A stretch of DNA of 64,000 bases from Acinetobacter higginsii (GCF_000369525.1 NZ_KB850072.1:928760-992759), one strand, 5' to 3'. Counted from the stretch's first letter, positions 25,642 through 35,795 are shown. A program made the numbers and translations. The notes: generated by a model from the sequence alone, not told the origin.

Positions 25642-26676
25642 ATGCAGCTACAAGCGCAGGTTCAGCTTAAAAACTTAAATACATTAAATTTGAATGCGAT
25701 TGCTTCACATTATGTACAAATCAATCATCCAGATGACGTCCTTGCGGCATTAGAATTTGCGGAGCAGCAGCATTTAAACGTTTTGGTACTTTCGGGTGGC
25801 AGTAATGTTTTATTGCCACAGCAAGTACAAGCCTTGGTGATGCATTTAAATATTCAGGGAATTGAAGTTCTTTCTGAAGATGAAAATACTATTACGGTTA
25901 AGGTGGGTGCTGGGCAAGTCTGGCATGACTTTGTTTTATATAGCACGCAACAGCAATGGTTTGGATTGCAAAATCTTGCTTTGATACCGGGGTTAGTCGG
26001 TGCTTCACCTGTCCAGAATATTGGTGCCTATGGCGTTGAAGCGGGTGAGTTTATTGAATCGGTACAAGTTTATGATCGTGAACTAAAACAGTTTGATTCG
26101 ATCTCTGCGCAAGATTGCCATTTTGCTTATCGCCATAGTATTTTCAAAGATCACCCCAATCGTTACATCATTGTCAGTGTGACTTTTAAACTATTGAAAC
26201 AAGCTGAACTTAAACTGAATTATGGTGATCTGAAGCAAGCAGTAGGCGATGAACTGACCGCAGAAAACTTACAGAATCAGGTGATACACATTCGCCAAAG
26301 TAAATTGCCAGACCCGAAAGAATTTCCAAATGTTGGAAGCTTTTTTAAGAATCCAATTTTGGCACAAGTTGAATTTGATAAAATTACTCAACAATTTCCA
26401 AACATTCCGCATTATCCGCAGGCAAATAGCAGTGTTAAAGTGGCTGCAGGCTGGTTAATTGATCAAGCAGGTTGGAAGGGTAAGCAATTAGGCTCAGTTG
26501 GGATGTTTCATAAACAAGCTTTGGTTTTGGTGAATTATGCTGAGGCGACTCTAGCTGATGTACAAAGCACTTATCAGGCTGTACAAAGTGATGTAAAACA
26601 AAAGTTTAGTATTCTATTGGAACCTGAACCTGTGTTATACAGTGAACAAGGTTTGATTCAAGCGCATAGTGGGTGA
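25642..26676 (+). CDS. murB: UDP-N-acetylenolpyruvoylglucosamine reductase
   Basis: 344 residues, the size of the E. coli-type (type I) MurB. It is an FAD enzyme that reduces the enolpyruvyl group with NADPH to make UDP-MurNAc in the cytoplasm. Visible motifs are the FAD-binding [12 protein letters not shown] near residue 49, [19 protein letters not shown] near residue 116, the FAYRHSIFK region near 160, [10 protein letters not shown] with the proton-donating Ser near 231, and the C-terminal Glu in [11 protein letters not shown]. The following gene starts at or right after its stop codon. Confidence 0.95.
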   Translation: MQLQAQVQLKNLNTLNLNAIASHYVQINHPDDVLAALEFAEQQHLNVLVLSGGSNVLLPQQVQALVMHLNIQGIEVLSEDENTITVKVGAGQVWHDFVLYSTQQQWFGLQNLALIPGLVGASPVQNIGAYGVEAGEFIESVQVYDRELKQFDSISAQDCHFAYRHSIFKDHPNRYIIVSVTFKLLKQAELKLNYGDLKQAVGDELTAENLQNQVIHIRQSKLPDPKEFPNVGSFFKNPILAQVEFDKITQQFPNIPHYPQANSSVKVAAGWLIDQAGWKGKQLGSVGMFHKQALVLVNYAEATLADVQSTYQAVQSDVKQKFSILLEPEPVLYSEQGLIQAHSG

Positions 26677-26684
26677 AGAAATCT

Positions 26685-27821
26685 ATGGCGAAAGTACATT
26701 GGATGGTCAGTTTAGTACGGGTAATTACTATATTATTCGTGCTATTAGGCTGTTTTGTACTTTTTTTATATTCACCTTTTTACTCACAGTTTGTTGTAAA
26801 AGGTTTGAATCGTTTTGTCCCTGTAGATGTCAATGAAGTGGCGGCACAAAGTCAACGACCAGCAGCCTTAAGTGAACATGAAACGCTTGAGCCAGGTTCG
26901 AATTTATGGATTGCTCGTCAGGCTTATTTGAAGCTTATGGAAAAAACCTTTCAATCTGAAAAATCAGAGGATTTAAGGTTAATTCAAGCGCGTTATAAAT
27001 TGCTGCAAGAATTGATTGCTGAAGAGCAAGAAAAAGAAAACCAAGATGAGAAAAAGCAACCGAATATTCCATTAATGAGTGAACAGCAGCCTGATCAGGA
27101 TCAGGAGAGTTCTGCAGTTGTGATCAATACGCCATTGGACTTTTTGCAATGGAATACACCTGATAATCAGGCACTCATGGGGAAGTATATTGCCTTTTTA
27201 GAAACTTATCCGATCGCATTGCCTGTGAGCGAGGATGACAAAGATCAGACCAATAAGGATTTGATTGAACTCAAAAAAAACAAAGATAGTGCGGCCGAGC
27301 AACAAAGTATTTCGCAGCCGAATGCAATTGTCGTATTGGGTGGCGGGTTGACGCTTGGGGCAAATGGTAAAGATATTGTTGTGAATAATTACACTCGCTT
27401 GCGCTTGGAAAAAACATTACAAGTCGAGAAGAAATATGCATTACCAATTGTACTGAGTGGTGTTGAAGCACCTTATATGCAAGCATGGTTAAAAGAACGT
27501 GGTGTTGAAGCGAAGCTACTTGAGAATCGCAGTATGAATACTTGTGAAAACTCGCGATTCAGTTCTTTATTGCTGCAAAAGAAAGGCGGTGCACCAACAG
27601 TGATCCTCATTACTGATGAATACCACATGCCGCGTACTCGTCGTTTGTTTGCCTTGAATGGAATTGAAACGATTCCTGTGGTTGCTCCGATGCCAACAAA
27701 GTTAACCGAATGGCGTCCAAGTGAACAAAACTATGATCATAGCCGTCGTGCCAACTACGAAATGTTGGCAACAATACGTGATATGTTATTTGGCTCAAGT
27801 GATTGTCGAGAGATACCATAA
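26685..27821 (+). CDS. YdcF-like DUF218 membrane-anchored protein
   Basis: About 378 residues. One N-terminal transmembrane helix (VRVITILFVLLGCFVLFLY, residues about 9-27) is followed by a charged, poorly conserved 170-residue region. A C-terminal DUF218 domain follows with AIVVLGGGLTLGANG near residue 208, NRSMNTCENSRF near residue 281 and ITDEYHMPRT near residue 306. DUF218 proteins include SanA and YdcF/ElyC, linked to envelope integrity. The murB neighbour fits a cell-wall-related job. ATG 26685 is used; GTG 26673, overlapping the murB stop, is the alternative. It ends in a TAATG overlap with the next gene. Confidence 0.8.
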   Translation: MAKVHWMVSLVRVITILFVLLGCFVLFLYSPFYSQFVVKGLNRFVPVDVNEVAAQSQRPAALSEHETLEPGSNLWIARQAYLKLMEKTFQSEKSEDLRLIQARYKLLQELIAEEQEKENQDEKKQPNIPLMSEQQPDQDQESSAVVINTPLDFLQWNTPDNQALMGKYIAFLETYPIALPVSEDDKDQTNKDLIELKKNKDSAAEQQSISQPNAIVVLGGGLTLGANGKDIVVNNYTRLRLEKTLQVEKKYALPIVLSGVEAPYMQAWLKERGVEAKLLENRSMNTCENSRFSSLLLQKKGGAPTVILITDEYHMPRTRRLFALNGIETIPVVAPMPTKLTEWRPSEQNYDHSRRANYEMLATIRDMLFGSSDCREIP

Positions 27822-28849
27822 TGTCTGATCTTCCATTTTTAAATCCGACAATTTTAAAGCAATTAGATTTACCTGTACCCAATCGAGAGACAACACCACA
27901 GGTGCTTGAACCTTTGGATTTATCTGGTATTACTGAAATTTCGAAACCATTACAAGCCTATCGTAAATTATATGGCTTACATTTATTGGACTGTGAACAT
28001 TGGCAGGGCTATGTAGAAATGCCATTGTTCCGCGTACATGTCCAAGTATTTCAACCCAAACAACAAAAAATCCAAGGTACCGTGTGTTTGCTACATGGTT
28101 ATTTGGAACATAGTGGTATTTACCAACCGATTATTAAAGAGATTCTAGATCAGGGCTTTAGCATCGTCACTTACGATCTACCTGGACATGGTTTAAGCAA
28201 TGGCTCACCAGCCAGTATTCAGAATTTTGATCATTATCAGCAAGTGTTACATGCAGTTTATGATGCCGTGCGTGGTGCGAAACAATTACCAAAGCCATGG
28301 TTAGGGATTGGGCAAAGTACAGGTGGTGCAATTTGGATGCATCACTTACTTGAATATGCAGAGCGCAGAGAAGATCCTATTGTTGACCGTGTATTGCTGT
28401 TGTCTCCATTGATCCGACCTGCAAAAACGGCTTGGTGGCATAACTCAGTTGGTCTAGGCATTATTCGTCGGATCAAAAGCCAAGTGCCACGACATTTCCG
28501 TCGTAATAACCATAATCCAGAGTTTCTACGTTTTGTTCGTTTAAAAGATCCCTTGCAACCTCGAATGATGGGCATGGACTGGATTTTGGCGATGTCAAAA
28601 TGGATGCTGGAAATGGAACAGCGACCAGCATGTCGTATTCCTGTCTGGCTCGCACAAGGTGCTTTAGATCAAACCGTAGATTGGCGTTATAACATTGAGT
28701 ATATTCGCCGTAAGTTTAGATTGCAGACTTTATTGATGTTGGAAGAAGGTTCGCATCAATTAATTAATGAACGTGCTGATATTCGTGCTGCGCTGACAGG
28801 CTTAATTCCTGCTTTCTTACATGCAAAACCAAATCACCACTATTACTAG
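27821..28849 (+). CDS. Alpha/beta hydrolase, lysophospholipase-like
   Basis: About 342 residues with an alpha/beta-hydrolase core. It has the oxyanion-side VCLLHGYLEHSG near residue 88, the nucleophile elbow GIGQSTGG near residue 163, the acid Asp in AQGALDQTVDW near residue 283 and the catalytic His in EEGSHQLINE near residue 311. The fold matches monoacylglycerol lipase/lysophospholipase (PldB-like, Hydrolase_4). No signal peptide is present, so a cytoplasmic or membrane-peripheral lipid-recycling role is likely. It is translationally coupled to the DUF218 gene. The terminator stem overlaps its last codons. Confidence 0.82.
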   Translation: MSDLPFLNPTILKQLDLPVPNRETTPQVLEPLDLSGITEISKPLQAYRKLYGLHLLDCEHWQGYVEMPLFRVHVQVFQPKQQKIQGTVCLLHGYLEHSGIYQPIIKEILDQGFSIVTYDLPGHGLSNGSPASIQNFDHYQQVLHAVYDAVRGAKQLPKPWLGIGQSTGGAIWMHHLLEYAERREDPIVDRVLLLSPLIRPAKTAWWHNSVGLGIIRRIKSQVPRHFRRNNHNPEFLRFVRLKDPLQPRMMGMDWILAMSKWMLEMEQRPACRIPVWLAQGALDQTVDWRYNIEYIRRKFRLQTLLMLEEGSHQLINERADIRAALTGLIPAFLHAKPNHHYY

Positions 28850-28860
28850 TGGTGATTTTT
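28831..28860 (+). terminator. Terminator overlapping the end of the hydrolase gene
   Basis: Arms AAATCACCAC (28831-28840) and GTGGTGATTT (28849-28858) with an 8-base loop, followed by TT. The left arm encodes the last residues before TAG. Confidence 0.8.
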
Positions 28861-28879
28861 ATTTGCTTAAGCGTTTATA

Positions 28880-30550
28880 TTAAAACTGATTGGCATCCGC
28901 CATTTTCCACATACGATAGTAGAAATTCTCGTCATCATTTAAATCGCTATGCAGTAATTCATTTTCTTTTAAGAAGAAGTGGATCTGTGCATAGTTTTTG
29001 ATTTCACGATCATTCATACGCTGTGCCAAATGATGCGCTTTAATGTCGGATGGATGATGTAAACCTGCAGCTGCAATCATTTCAGATAAGGCGTGTAGCG
29101 TGTTTTTATGGAAGTTAAATACACGTTCAGCTTTACTTGGAACATCGATGGCTTTTTGGCGATCTTTATCCTGCGTTGCAACGCCAACAGGACATTGATT
29201 GGTATGACAACTTTGGGCTTGGATACAACCTACCGCAAACATAAAGCCACGCGCAGAATTAACCCAGTCTGCACCTAAGGCAAAGGTGCTGGCAATATCA
29301 AAGGCACTGATCATTTTGCCACTGGCACCAATTTTGACTTGGCTACGAAGTCCTGCACCCACCAGTGTATTGTGCACAAAGCGCAAACCTTCTCTAAGCG
29401 GCGTACCAATATAGTCACTAAATTCGATTGGTGCTGCGCCAGTTCCGCCTTCTGAACCATCAACCACCACAAAGTCAGGCACAATTTTGGTTTCGAGCAT
29501 GGCTTTGACAATGCTCATAAATTGCCATGGTTGGCCAATACATAATTTAAAGCCAACAGGTTTACCGCCTGAAAGCTCTCTGAGTTTTTGGATGAAATGC
29601 ATCATTTCAATTGGGGTGTTAAAACTTGGGTGCTTAGAAGGGGAAACACAGTCATGATCTCTGGAAATACCACGAATACGGGCAATTTCTTCAGTGATTT
29701 TATGCTTGGGTAAAATACCGCCGTGACCTGGTTTCGCGCCTTGTGAGAGCTTGACCTCAATCATTTTAATATTCGGATTTTTGGCTTGCTGTGCAAACTT
29801 GTCTGGATCAAATAAGCCTTCAGCTGTACGGCAACCAAAATAACCACTAGCAATTTGCCAGACAATATCGCCACCATGCTCTAAATGGTATGGGCTTAGA
29901 CTACCTTCACCTGTATCGTGGTAGAAGTTGCCTAAATGCGCGCCTTTATTAAGAGCTCGGATTGCGTTGGCGCTCAAACTACCAAAGCTCATCGCAGAGA
30001 TATTCATGATCGATGCACTATAAGGCTGGCTACATTGCGCATTACCAATCAGCACACGGAAAGATTCTGGGTTTGCAGGTGGGCAAGGGGCAATTGAATG
30101 CACAATAAAGCGATAGTTTGGATCATAGACATCTATAATTGAACCGAACGGTTTATCTGCATTTTCATTTTTTGCACGTTGATAAACAAGGCTGCGTTGC
30201 ATGCGTGAAAAAGGCAGGGCGTCTTGATCTGATTCTATGAAATATTGACGAATTTCAGGGCGAACATCTTCAAACAGAAAACGAAAATGACCCAAAATTG
30301 GATAGTTTCTTAAGATGGCATGTTTCTTTTGCAATAGATCGCGTAAACCAACAATGCTGAGTAATCCAGTGACTAACCAAAGACCGTTTAAAAGCGTATC
30401 GGATATAAAATAATAAATGGTATGTGGGGTATAGGTAAATTTAAACCAAGTAATGGTTAAAGCAGTAAAAATACAAAGAAACCAAACAGAATGTCTTGAA
30501 AAGAAAGTGTTAAGTAATTTATGTCTTATAGCTTGCGCTGGACTAGCCAT
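28880..30550 (-). CDS. FMN-binding glutamate-synthase-domain protein
   Basis: About 556 residues. Two membrane helices lie in the first 70 or so. The body is the FMN-binding TIM barrel of glutamate synthase: MNISAMSFGSLSANAIRALN, GEGSLSPYHLEHGGD, KLSQGAKPGHGGILPKHK, VVDGSEGGTGAAP and ARGFMFAVGCIQAQSCHTNQCPVGVATQD, the last holding the Cys cluster of the iron-sulfur site. It lacks the glutaminase and gamma subunits and stands alone, so true glutamate synthase activity is doubtful; an electron-transfer or flavin-redox role at the membrane is possible. ATG 30550 is chosen; a TTG at 30613 would add a hydrophobic leader but has no ribosome site. Confidence 0.78.
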   Translation of the reverse strand: MASPAQAIRHKLLNTFFSRHSVWFLCIFTALTITWFKFTYTPHTIYYFISDTLLNGLWLVTGLLSIVGLRDLLQKKHAILRNYPILGHFRFLFEDVRPEIRQYFIESDQDALPFSRMQRSLVYQRAKNENADKPFGSIIDVYDPNYRFIVHSIAPCPPANPESFRVLIGNAQCSQPYSASIMNISAMSFGSLSANAIRALNKGAHLGNFYHDTGEGSLSPYHLEHGGDIVWQIASGYFGCRTAEGLFDPDKFAQQAKNPNIKMIEVKLSQGAKPGHGGILPKHKITEEIARIRGISRDHDCVSPSKHPSFNTPIEMMHFIQKLRELSGGKPVGFKLCIGQPWQFMSIVKAMLETKIVPDFVVVDGSEGGTGAAPIEFSDYIGTPLREGLRFVHNTLVGAGLRSQVKIGASGKMISAFDIASTFALGADWVNSARGFMFAVGCIQAQSCHTNQCPVGVATQDKDRQKAIDVPSKAERVFNFHKNTLHALSEMIAAAGLHHPSDIKAHHLAQRMNDREIKNYAQIHFFLKENELLHSDLNDDENFYYRMWKMADANQF

Positions 30551-30821
30551 CGGCAGGAGATTCCCATAATGAAGCAACTGACAAACGATGCCAAGAAGCA
30601 CACATAAGCTCAAGTAATGAATTGTTAGATATGAGAATTATTCTCTTATAAGCCAGCTTATTTGATTCTTTATTGGAAAGTAACTTTCCTGTTTATAGCG
30701 GAAGAATGACTTGAATCCATGTTCCTAACACGATTACTATCTTGAATATTGGTAACTTTCATAAATATAGATGTGCTGTATTCGAAAAGAAATTGGCGAT
30801 ATGCAGGTTTTGGGACTTAAA

Positions 30822-31571
30822 ATGAATAAAAAAGGTTCATCAATTACTCGGGTTTTAGACATTATTGAGGCAATTTCAACTGCAAAACATCCACCATCAC
30901 CTTTAGACCTTTCAGTAGAGTTGGATATCCCAAAGCCAAGTATCCATCGTTTATTGCAAACTTTAGAACAAGAAAAGTTTGTGAAGACGGATATGTATGG
31001 TGGTTATATTTTAGGTGATCGCACCTATAAGCTGCTGATGAATGCTTGGGAGCAGGAACCTCGAAAGATGGAACGCTTGGCAATCCTGCAAAAACTATCT
31101 GATCAGATTAATGAAACCTGTGGTATCGCAATACTCAGTGATAATCAAATGCTTTACACCGACAGGGTTCAGGCGAATTGGCCGCTACAGGTGTATTTAC
31201 CCGTTGGTGCGACAGTACCTCTGTGGTGTACATCGAGTGGAAAACTGTTTTTAAGTTTTCAGCCTGTGAATCGCAGGAAAAATATATTAGAACATCTCCC
31301 GATTGTACAACTCACCAAAAATACCATTACCGATCCAGTATTACTTGAAGAAAATCTGGAGCAAATTTTTTTGAATAAACTTGGAACGGATAATGAAGAG
31401 TTTATTTCGGGGATGGTGGCTTGTTCAGTCCCGATTCAAAGAGCTGGTACCATTGTGGCCTGTCTTTATGTACATGCACCCACAATAAGAAAGTCTCTTG
31501 AAGATCTAGTGGCGTATGAGCCTTTATTACGTCAGGCAGCAAGTGATTTAAATAAATTGATTGATGTTTAA
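30822..31571 (+). CDS. IclR-family transcription regulator
   Basis: About 249 residues. The N-terminal winged helix (SITRVLDIIEAI ... LDIPKPSIHRLLQTLE) is followed by the IclR effector-binding domain (YTDRVQANWPLQVYLPVG, CTSSGKLFLSF). It faces the GntP/ADH/MmsA operon tail to tail and very likely controls it, perhaps through the 25-bp palindrome at 35768. IclR proteins respond to small organic acids. Start ATG 30822 directly precedes the HTH as usual for the family; ATG 30801 and 30771 are in-frame alternatives. Confidence 0.85.
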   Translation: MNKKGSSITRVLDIIEAISTAKHPPSPLDLSVELDIPKPSIHRLLQTLEQEKFVKTDMYGGYILGDRTYKLLMNAWEQEPRKMERLAILQKLSDQINETCGIAILSDNQMLYTDRVQANWPLQVYLPVGATVPLWCTSSGKLFLSFQPVNRRKNILEHLPIVQLTKNTITDPVLLEENLEQIFLNKLGTDNEEFISGMVACSVPIQRAGTIVACLYVHAPTIRKSLEDLVAYEPLLRQAASDLNKLIDV

Positions 31572-31600
31572 AAAGAGTGAGCTGAATGCTCACTCTTTTT
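31570..31600. terminator. Bidirectional terminator between the IclR gene and mmsA
   Basis: Thirteen-base arms AAAAAGAGTGAGC and GCTCACTCTTTTT with a 5-base loop lie between convergent genes, with A- and T-runs serving both directions. The left arm begins within the IclR stop codon. Confidence 0.9.
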
Positions 31601-31614
31601 AGTGAGTAAATAAA

Positions 31615-33111
31615 TTAGTTGAGTGTCGGCATTGAAAATTGAGCACCTTCACGAACATTGGTACTTGGCCAGCGTTGAGTAATGGTTTTACGACGCGTAT
31701 AGAAACGAGCACCATCTGGTCCGTAGGCATGTAAATCACCAAACAGCGAACGCTTCCAACCGCCAAAACTATGATAAGCCACAGGCACTGGAAGTGGGAT
31801 ATTAATGCCGACCATTCCCACTTTAATATTATCGCTAAAATAGCGTGCGGCTTCTCCATCACGGGTATAAATACAGGTGCCGTTTCCATATTCATGATTG
31901 TCGATCAGGTCCATTGCCTCCTGCATGGTTTTTACACGGATGACTTGCAGTACGGGACCAAAGATCTCTTCTTTATAGCTGGTCATATTTGGTGTTACTT
32001 GATCAATTAGCGTTGCACCAACATAAAAACCATTTTCATAGCCTTCAGGCGCTGCATTTCGACCATCGACAATCACGCTGGCGCCTTGTTGTTCTGCACT
32101 ATCAATATAGTTGACTACTTTGGCTTTATGTTGCGCCGTAATCACTGGACCAAAATCATTGTCTTTATTGGAATATGGACCATATTTGAGTAAATCGATT
32201 TCTTTGGATAATTTTGCAATCATTTGATCGGCAATGTCATCACCTACCGCGACTGCGACTGAAAGTGCCATGCAGCGTTCGCCAGATGAACCAAATGCTG
32301 CACCTAATAAAGAGCTGACTACATTATCTAAATCTGCATCGGGCATGACAATGGCATGGTTTTTTGCGCCCCCCAGTGCCTGACAGCGTTTACCTGCCGC
32401 AGTCGCGGTTTTATAGATATATTCTGCAATCGGTGTAGAACCGACAAAACTAACCGCTTGAACACGCGGATCATGTAGTAGGGTATCGACTGCTTCTTTA
32501 TCTCCATTCACAACATTTAATACACCATCAGGAAGCCCTGCTTCTTTAAGCAGTTGAGCGATAAATAAAGTGGAGGATGGATCACGCTCGGAAGGTTTAA
32601 GCACGAAAGTATTTCCACACACAATGGCCATTGGGAACATCCACAATGGAACCATAACTGGAAAGTTAAATGGGGTAATCCCTGCAACAACCCCTAAAGG
32701 TTGAAACTCGCTCCATGAGTCGATTGCAGGTCCGACATTCTTACTAAATTCACCTTTTAAAAATTCGGGGGCACTACAAGCATACTCAACATTTTCGATG
32801 CCACGTTGTAATTCTCCTGTGGCATCATGTCCAATTTTGCCATGCTCTTCACCAATCAGTTGGCAGATTTTTTCAGCATTGTTTTCCAGCAATTCCTTAA
32901 ATTTAAACATGACGCGAGCCCGTTTGATCACTGGGGTATTGCGCCACTCTGGGAAAGCCGCTTCTGCCGCTGCAATCGCTTCCTCCACGGTTGCTTTGCT
33001 GGCAAGTGCGACTTCTTTTGTTTGTATGCCTAATGAAGGGTTATAGACGGCTTGCGTACGTGTATGTGCTGTATTGATTGCACCCTGAATAAAATGTCCA
33101 ATGAGTTCCAT
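31615..33111 (-). CDS. mmsA: CoA-acylating methylmalonate-semialdehyde dehydrogenase
   Basis: 498 residues, the family's usual length. It is an aldehyde dehydrogenase fold with PFNFPVMVPLWMFPMAI near residue 143, LGGAKNHAIVMPDAD near residue 248, catalytic Cys in SSGERCMALSVAV near residue 281 and EIFGPVLQV near residue 382. MmsA converts malonate or methylmalonate semialdehyde to acetyl- or propionyl-CoA with NAD and CoA, and the GERCMA active site is typical. Here it is the third gene of the permease/ADH operon, which suggests the ADH makes the semialdehyde. A second copy for valine breakdown may exist elsewhere in the genome. Confidence 0.9.
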   Translation of the reverse strand: MELIGHFIQGAINTAHTRTQAVYNPSLGIQTKEVALASKATVEEAIAAAEAAFPEWRNTPVIKRARVMFKFKELLENNAEKICQLIGEEHGKIGHDATGELQRGIENVEYACSAPEFLKGEFSKNVGPAIDSWSEFQPLGVVAGITPFNFPVMVPLWMFPMAIVCGNTFVLKPSERDPSSTLFIAQLLKEAGLPDGVLNVVNGDKEAVDTLLHDPRVQAVSFVGSTPIAEYIYKTATAAGKRCQALGGAKNHAIVMPDADLDNVVSSLLGAAFGSSGERCMALSVAVAVGDDIADQMIAKLSKEIDLLKYGPYSNKDNDFGPVITAQHKAKVVNYIDSAEQQGASVIVDGRNAAPEGYENGFYVGATLIDQVTPNMTSYKEEIFGPVLQVIRVKTMQEAMDLIDNHEYGNGTCIYTRDGEAARYFSDNIKVGMVGINIPLPVPVAYHSFGGWKRSLFGDLHAYGPDGARFYTRRKTITQRWPSTNVREGAQFSMPTLN

Positions 33112-33147
33112 GTGAATTTATCCTCTGTTATAAAAAATGAAAGATTT

Positions 33148-34311
33148 TTATGCTGACCAAAGTTGTTGATACAAGCTGACCATTTGCTCAAGCGTCGGCA
33201 CGATAGGGTTATTGGATGGTGAACCCGAGGCCAGTGCTTGCTCAGCCATGGTCTGAACGACCTCATCAAAATATGGTTTGTCGACCCCGAACTCAGCTAA
33301 TGTGGGGACTTTCAAATCTTGATTAATCGCGATTAAGGTTTTGATGAGCTTTTGATTGGAGACCTCAATCGGATCATCTGCATGTGCACAACCTATTGCC
33401 TTGGCACAATCGGCATAGCGTTCTGGTGCTGCCTGAATAGAAAACTCTGTGATAAGAGGAAGCAGCATTGCATTAGATAAGCCATGCGGAACATGAAAGA
33501 AAGCACCAATGGGTCGGCTCATACCATGCACCAGTGCAACAGAGGCGTTTGAAAAAGCGATACCTGCCAAAGTAGAGCCAAGCATCATTTTTTCACGTGC
33601 TCGTTCATTGTTGGGTTGGTGATAAACGATCTGTAAATTTGGACCAATCAGTTTCATCGCTGCAAGCGCTTGTGCATCGCTATATGGGCTGGCTTTCTTG
33701 CTGACATAAGCTTCGATGGCATGGGTAAGTGCATCAATACCTGTATCTGCGGTGGTACGTGGAGGCAGAGATAGGGTGAGTTCGTAGTCGATAATCGCCG
33801 CGATTGGTAGAAAACCGAGCCCAGCACACAGCATTTTCTCACTGGTTTTATCATTGGTAATAATGGTAAAACGCGTGCATTCGGAGCCTGTTCCTGCGGT
33901 GGTTGGAATGGCAATGATGGGCAGACCTAGCTCATTGACTTGTCTAGGGAATTTATAATCAGAGATGTCACCGCCGTGTTTGCTTAAAATACTAATCGCT
34001 TTGGCACTATCGATTGGGCTGCCACCACCAATCGCAATAATCGCATCATACTGCTGTGCCTGAATATATTTCACACCTGCTTCTATGGAGCTAGAGGTCG
34101 GCTCTGGAATGGTTTCATCAAAATAGTCACTGTCTATATGTGCTGCTTTTAACAGGTCTTGAATTTTCTTGATATACCCAAGTGAAACCATCATTTTATC
34201 GGTAATAATCAGTGGCTTGCTTGCGCCTAAGCTTTCTAGAATCATTGGAAGCTTAGCTCTCGCATTTTTTCCAATTTCCATAATCCTTGGAAGGTGTGTT
34301 GAAAATGACAT
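33148..34311 (-). CDS. Iron-containing alcohol dehydrogenase
   Basis: 387 residues, group III. The NAD-binding GGGSPIDSAKAI near residue 97 and metal ligands in ADTGIDALTHAIEAY and HGMSRPIGAFFHVPHGLSN are present. Sandwiched between a GntP-type acid permease and MmsA, it most likely oxidises a 3-hydroxy acid to its semialdehyde, for example 3-hydroxypropionate. That substrate is inferred from operon logic, not from active-site residues. It is separated from mmsA by 36 bases and from the permease by 37. Confidence 0.86.
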   Translation of the reverse strand: MSFSTHLPRIMEIGKNARAKLPMILESLGASKPLIITDKMMVSLGYIKKIQDLLKAAHIDSDYFDETIPEPTSSSIEAGVKYIQAQQYDAIIAIGGGSPIDSAKAISILSKHGGDISDYKFPRQVNELGLPIIAIPTTAGTGSECTRFTIITNDKTSEKMLCAGLGFLPIAAIIDYELTLSLPPRTTADTGIDALTHAIEAYVSKKASPYSDAQALAAMKLIGPNLQIVYHQPNNERAREKMMLGSTLAGIAFSNASVALVHGMSRPIGAFFHVPHGLSNAMLLPLITEFSIQAAPERYADCAKAIGCAHADDPIEVSNQKLIKTLIAINQDLKVPTLAEFGVDKPYFDEVVQTMAEQALASGSPSNNPIVPTLEQMVSLYQQLWSA

Positions 34312-34348
34312 TTTTAATTCTCCGTATTAAAGTCAAAATTGATTGTTT

Positions 34349-35740
34349 TTAAAATGAACCGAATATTGTTCCCAATGTGATCACGCCACTTAGCGCAATC
34401 AATGGAATGATGACGGCGACAATGAACATGTCGTAATAAGATTGTTTATGGGTTAAACCACACAGGGTAATGATGGTAATCACAGCACCATTGTGAGGAA
34501 GTGAATCCAGTGCACCGGAAGCCATAGAGGCAACTCGATGCATCAGTTCCAATGAAATGCCATGTTGGAAGGCCAAATCCTTATAGGTTTCTCCCATTGT
34601 ATTCAGCGCAATACTCAAACCACCCGAAGCAGAACCCGTGATACCTGCTAATACATTGATCACGATTGCTTCTGAAATGAGTGGGTTGTTGGGAGCAATG
34701 CCGACAAGAAAGTCTCGTAAAATAATAAAGCCTGTCAAAGACGCAATCACTGAGCCATAACCGACTTCTGAGGCGGTATTAAAAATAGGTAAAAAAGATG
34801 AGGAAACACCTTGTTGAATTGAGTTTTTGATATCAACAATAGACTTCCAGTTGAGAACAATGATACTTAAACAAGCCAAAACCAAGGCGCATATGATTGC
34901 CCATAATCCAATCACTGAATTAAGTGAGGTATTCCCAAATTGATCCGTTGCTAAATAGGCGGTATCCAGTGAAGGTAAGATCAGTTTAGTGAGGACTAAG
35001 TTGCTCACAATCACTATGAAAATTGGAATAAACGCGACCATAAGACTTGGTTTTGCACTCGTTGGATTTTGTTCAAGATGACTTTCGAGATGGTTGCCAT
35101 ATCCTTCGAGACTTAAATCCGCTTTTTTAACTCGCCGATTGAGCCACCACATGCCTGTGATCAAGATAAAGATAGATGCTAAAACACCTAAACCAGGTGC
35201 AGCATAGAGATCAGTATCAAAAAAAGGCATTGGAATTGCATTCTGAATTGCGGGTGTGCCTGGTAATGCGGTCATGGTAAAGGTGAGTGCACCTAGCATA
35301 ATCGCTGCGGGGATCAGGCGTTTAGGAATGCCGAGTTCTTTAAATAATGCCGAAGCAATCGGAAAAACTGCAAAACCGACAACAAAAAGTGAAACGCCTC
35401 CATAGGTTAAAATTGCACAAGACAGCACGATCGAAAGCATCGCTCTATGATGACCAAGCTTTTCAACAAAGAAATTGGCAATGGTTTGTGCAGAGCCAGA
35501 ATCTTCCATTAATTTTCCAAATACCGCACCTAGTAAAAATAGAGGGAAGTATTTGATGATATAACCGCCTAAACCTGTCATAAACACTTGGGAATAAAAC
35601 CCAAGTAGTTGGTCGCTGAGACCGCTCCATGCGACAGCAAATAATGCCAGTAAGGGCGCAAGTACGATTACGCTAAATCCTTTATATGCTAAATACATCA
35701 ACAATATTAAGGACAAGACTATTCCAATTAGTCCTACCAT
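34349..35740 (-). CDS. GntP-family organic-acid permease
   Basis: About 463 residues with roughly twelve hydrophobic segments. It resembles the GntP/gluconate:H+ symporter family (PLFLLGAVFGKLMEDSGSA near residue 66, TALPGTPAIQNAIPMPFF near 157, GSASGGLSIAL near 372, LDSLPHNGAVITII near 411). GntP members import gluconate, glycerate, 3-hydroxybutyrate and similar acids. As first gene of the operon it brings in the substrate of the ADH. ATG 35740, preceded by ACAGGTG, is preferred over the GTG at 35749. Transcription starts from the promoter at 35796-35824. Confidence 0.84.
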   Translation of the reverse strand: MVGLIGIVLSLILLMYLAYKGFSVIVLAPLLALFAVAWSGLSDQLLGFYSQVFMTGLGGYIIKYFPLFLLGAVFGKLMEDSGSAQTIANFFVEKLGHHRAMLSIVLSCAILTYGGVSLFVVGFAVFPIASALFKELGIPKRLIPAAIMLGALTFTMTALPGTPAIQNAIPMPFFDTDLYAAPGLGVLASIFILITGMWWLNRRVKKADLSLEGYGNHLESHLEQNPTSAKPSLMVAFIPIFIVIVSNLVLTKLILPSLDTAYLATDQFGNTSLNSVIGLWAIICALVLACLSIIVLNWKSIVDIKNSIQQGVSSSFLPIFNTASEVGYGSVIASLTGFIILRDFLVGIAPNNPLISEAIVINVLAGITGSASGGLSIALNTMGETYKDLAFQHGISLELMHRVASMASGALDSLPHNGAVITIITLCGLTHKQSYYDMFIVAVIIPLIALSGVITLGTIFGSF

Positions 35741-35767
35741 TTTATACACCTGTTTTTGTAGTTTTGT

Positions 35768-35792
35768 ATAATGATACGAAACGTATCATTAT
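35768..35792. promoter_or_regulatory. 25-bp palindromic operator before the permease operon
   Basis: Perfect 11-base arms ATAATGATACG (35768-35778) and CGTATCATTAT (35782-35792) around AAA. It lies just downstream of the -10 box on the minus strand, covering the expected transcription start, where a bound repressor would block initiation. The neighbouring IclR regulator is the likely ligand-responsive protein. Confidence 0.75.
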
Positions 35793-35795
35793 TAA

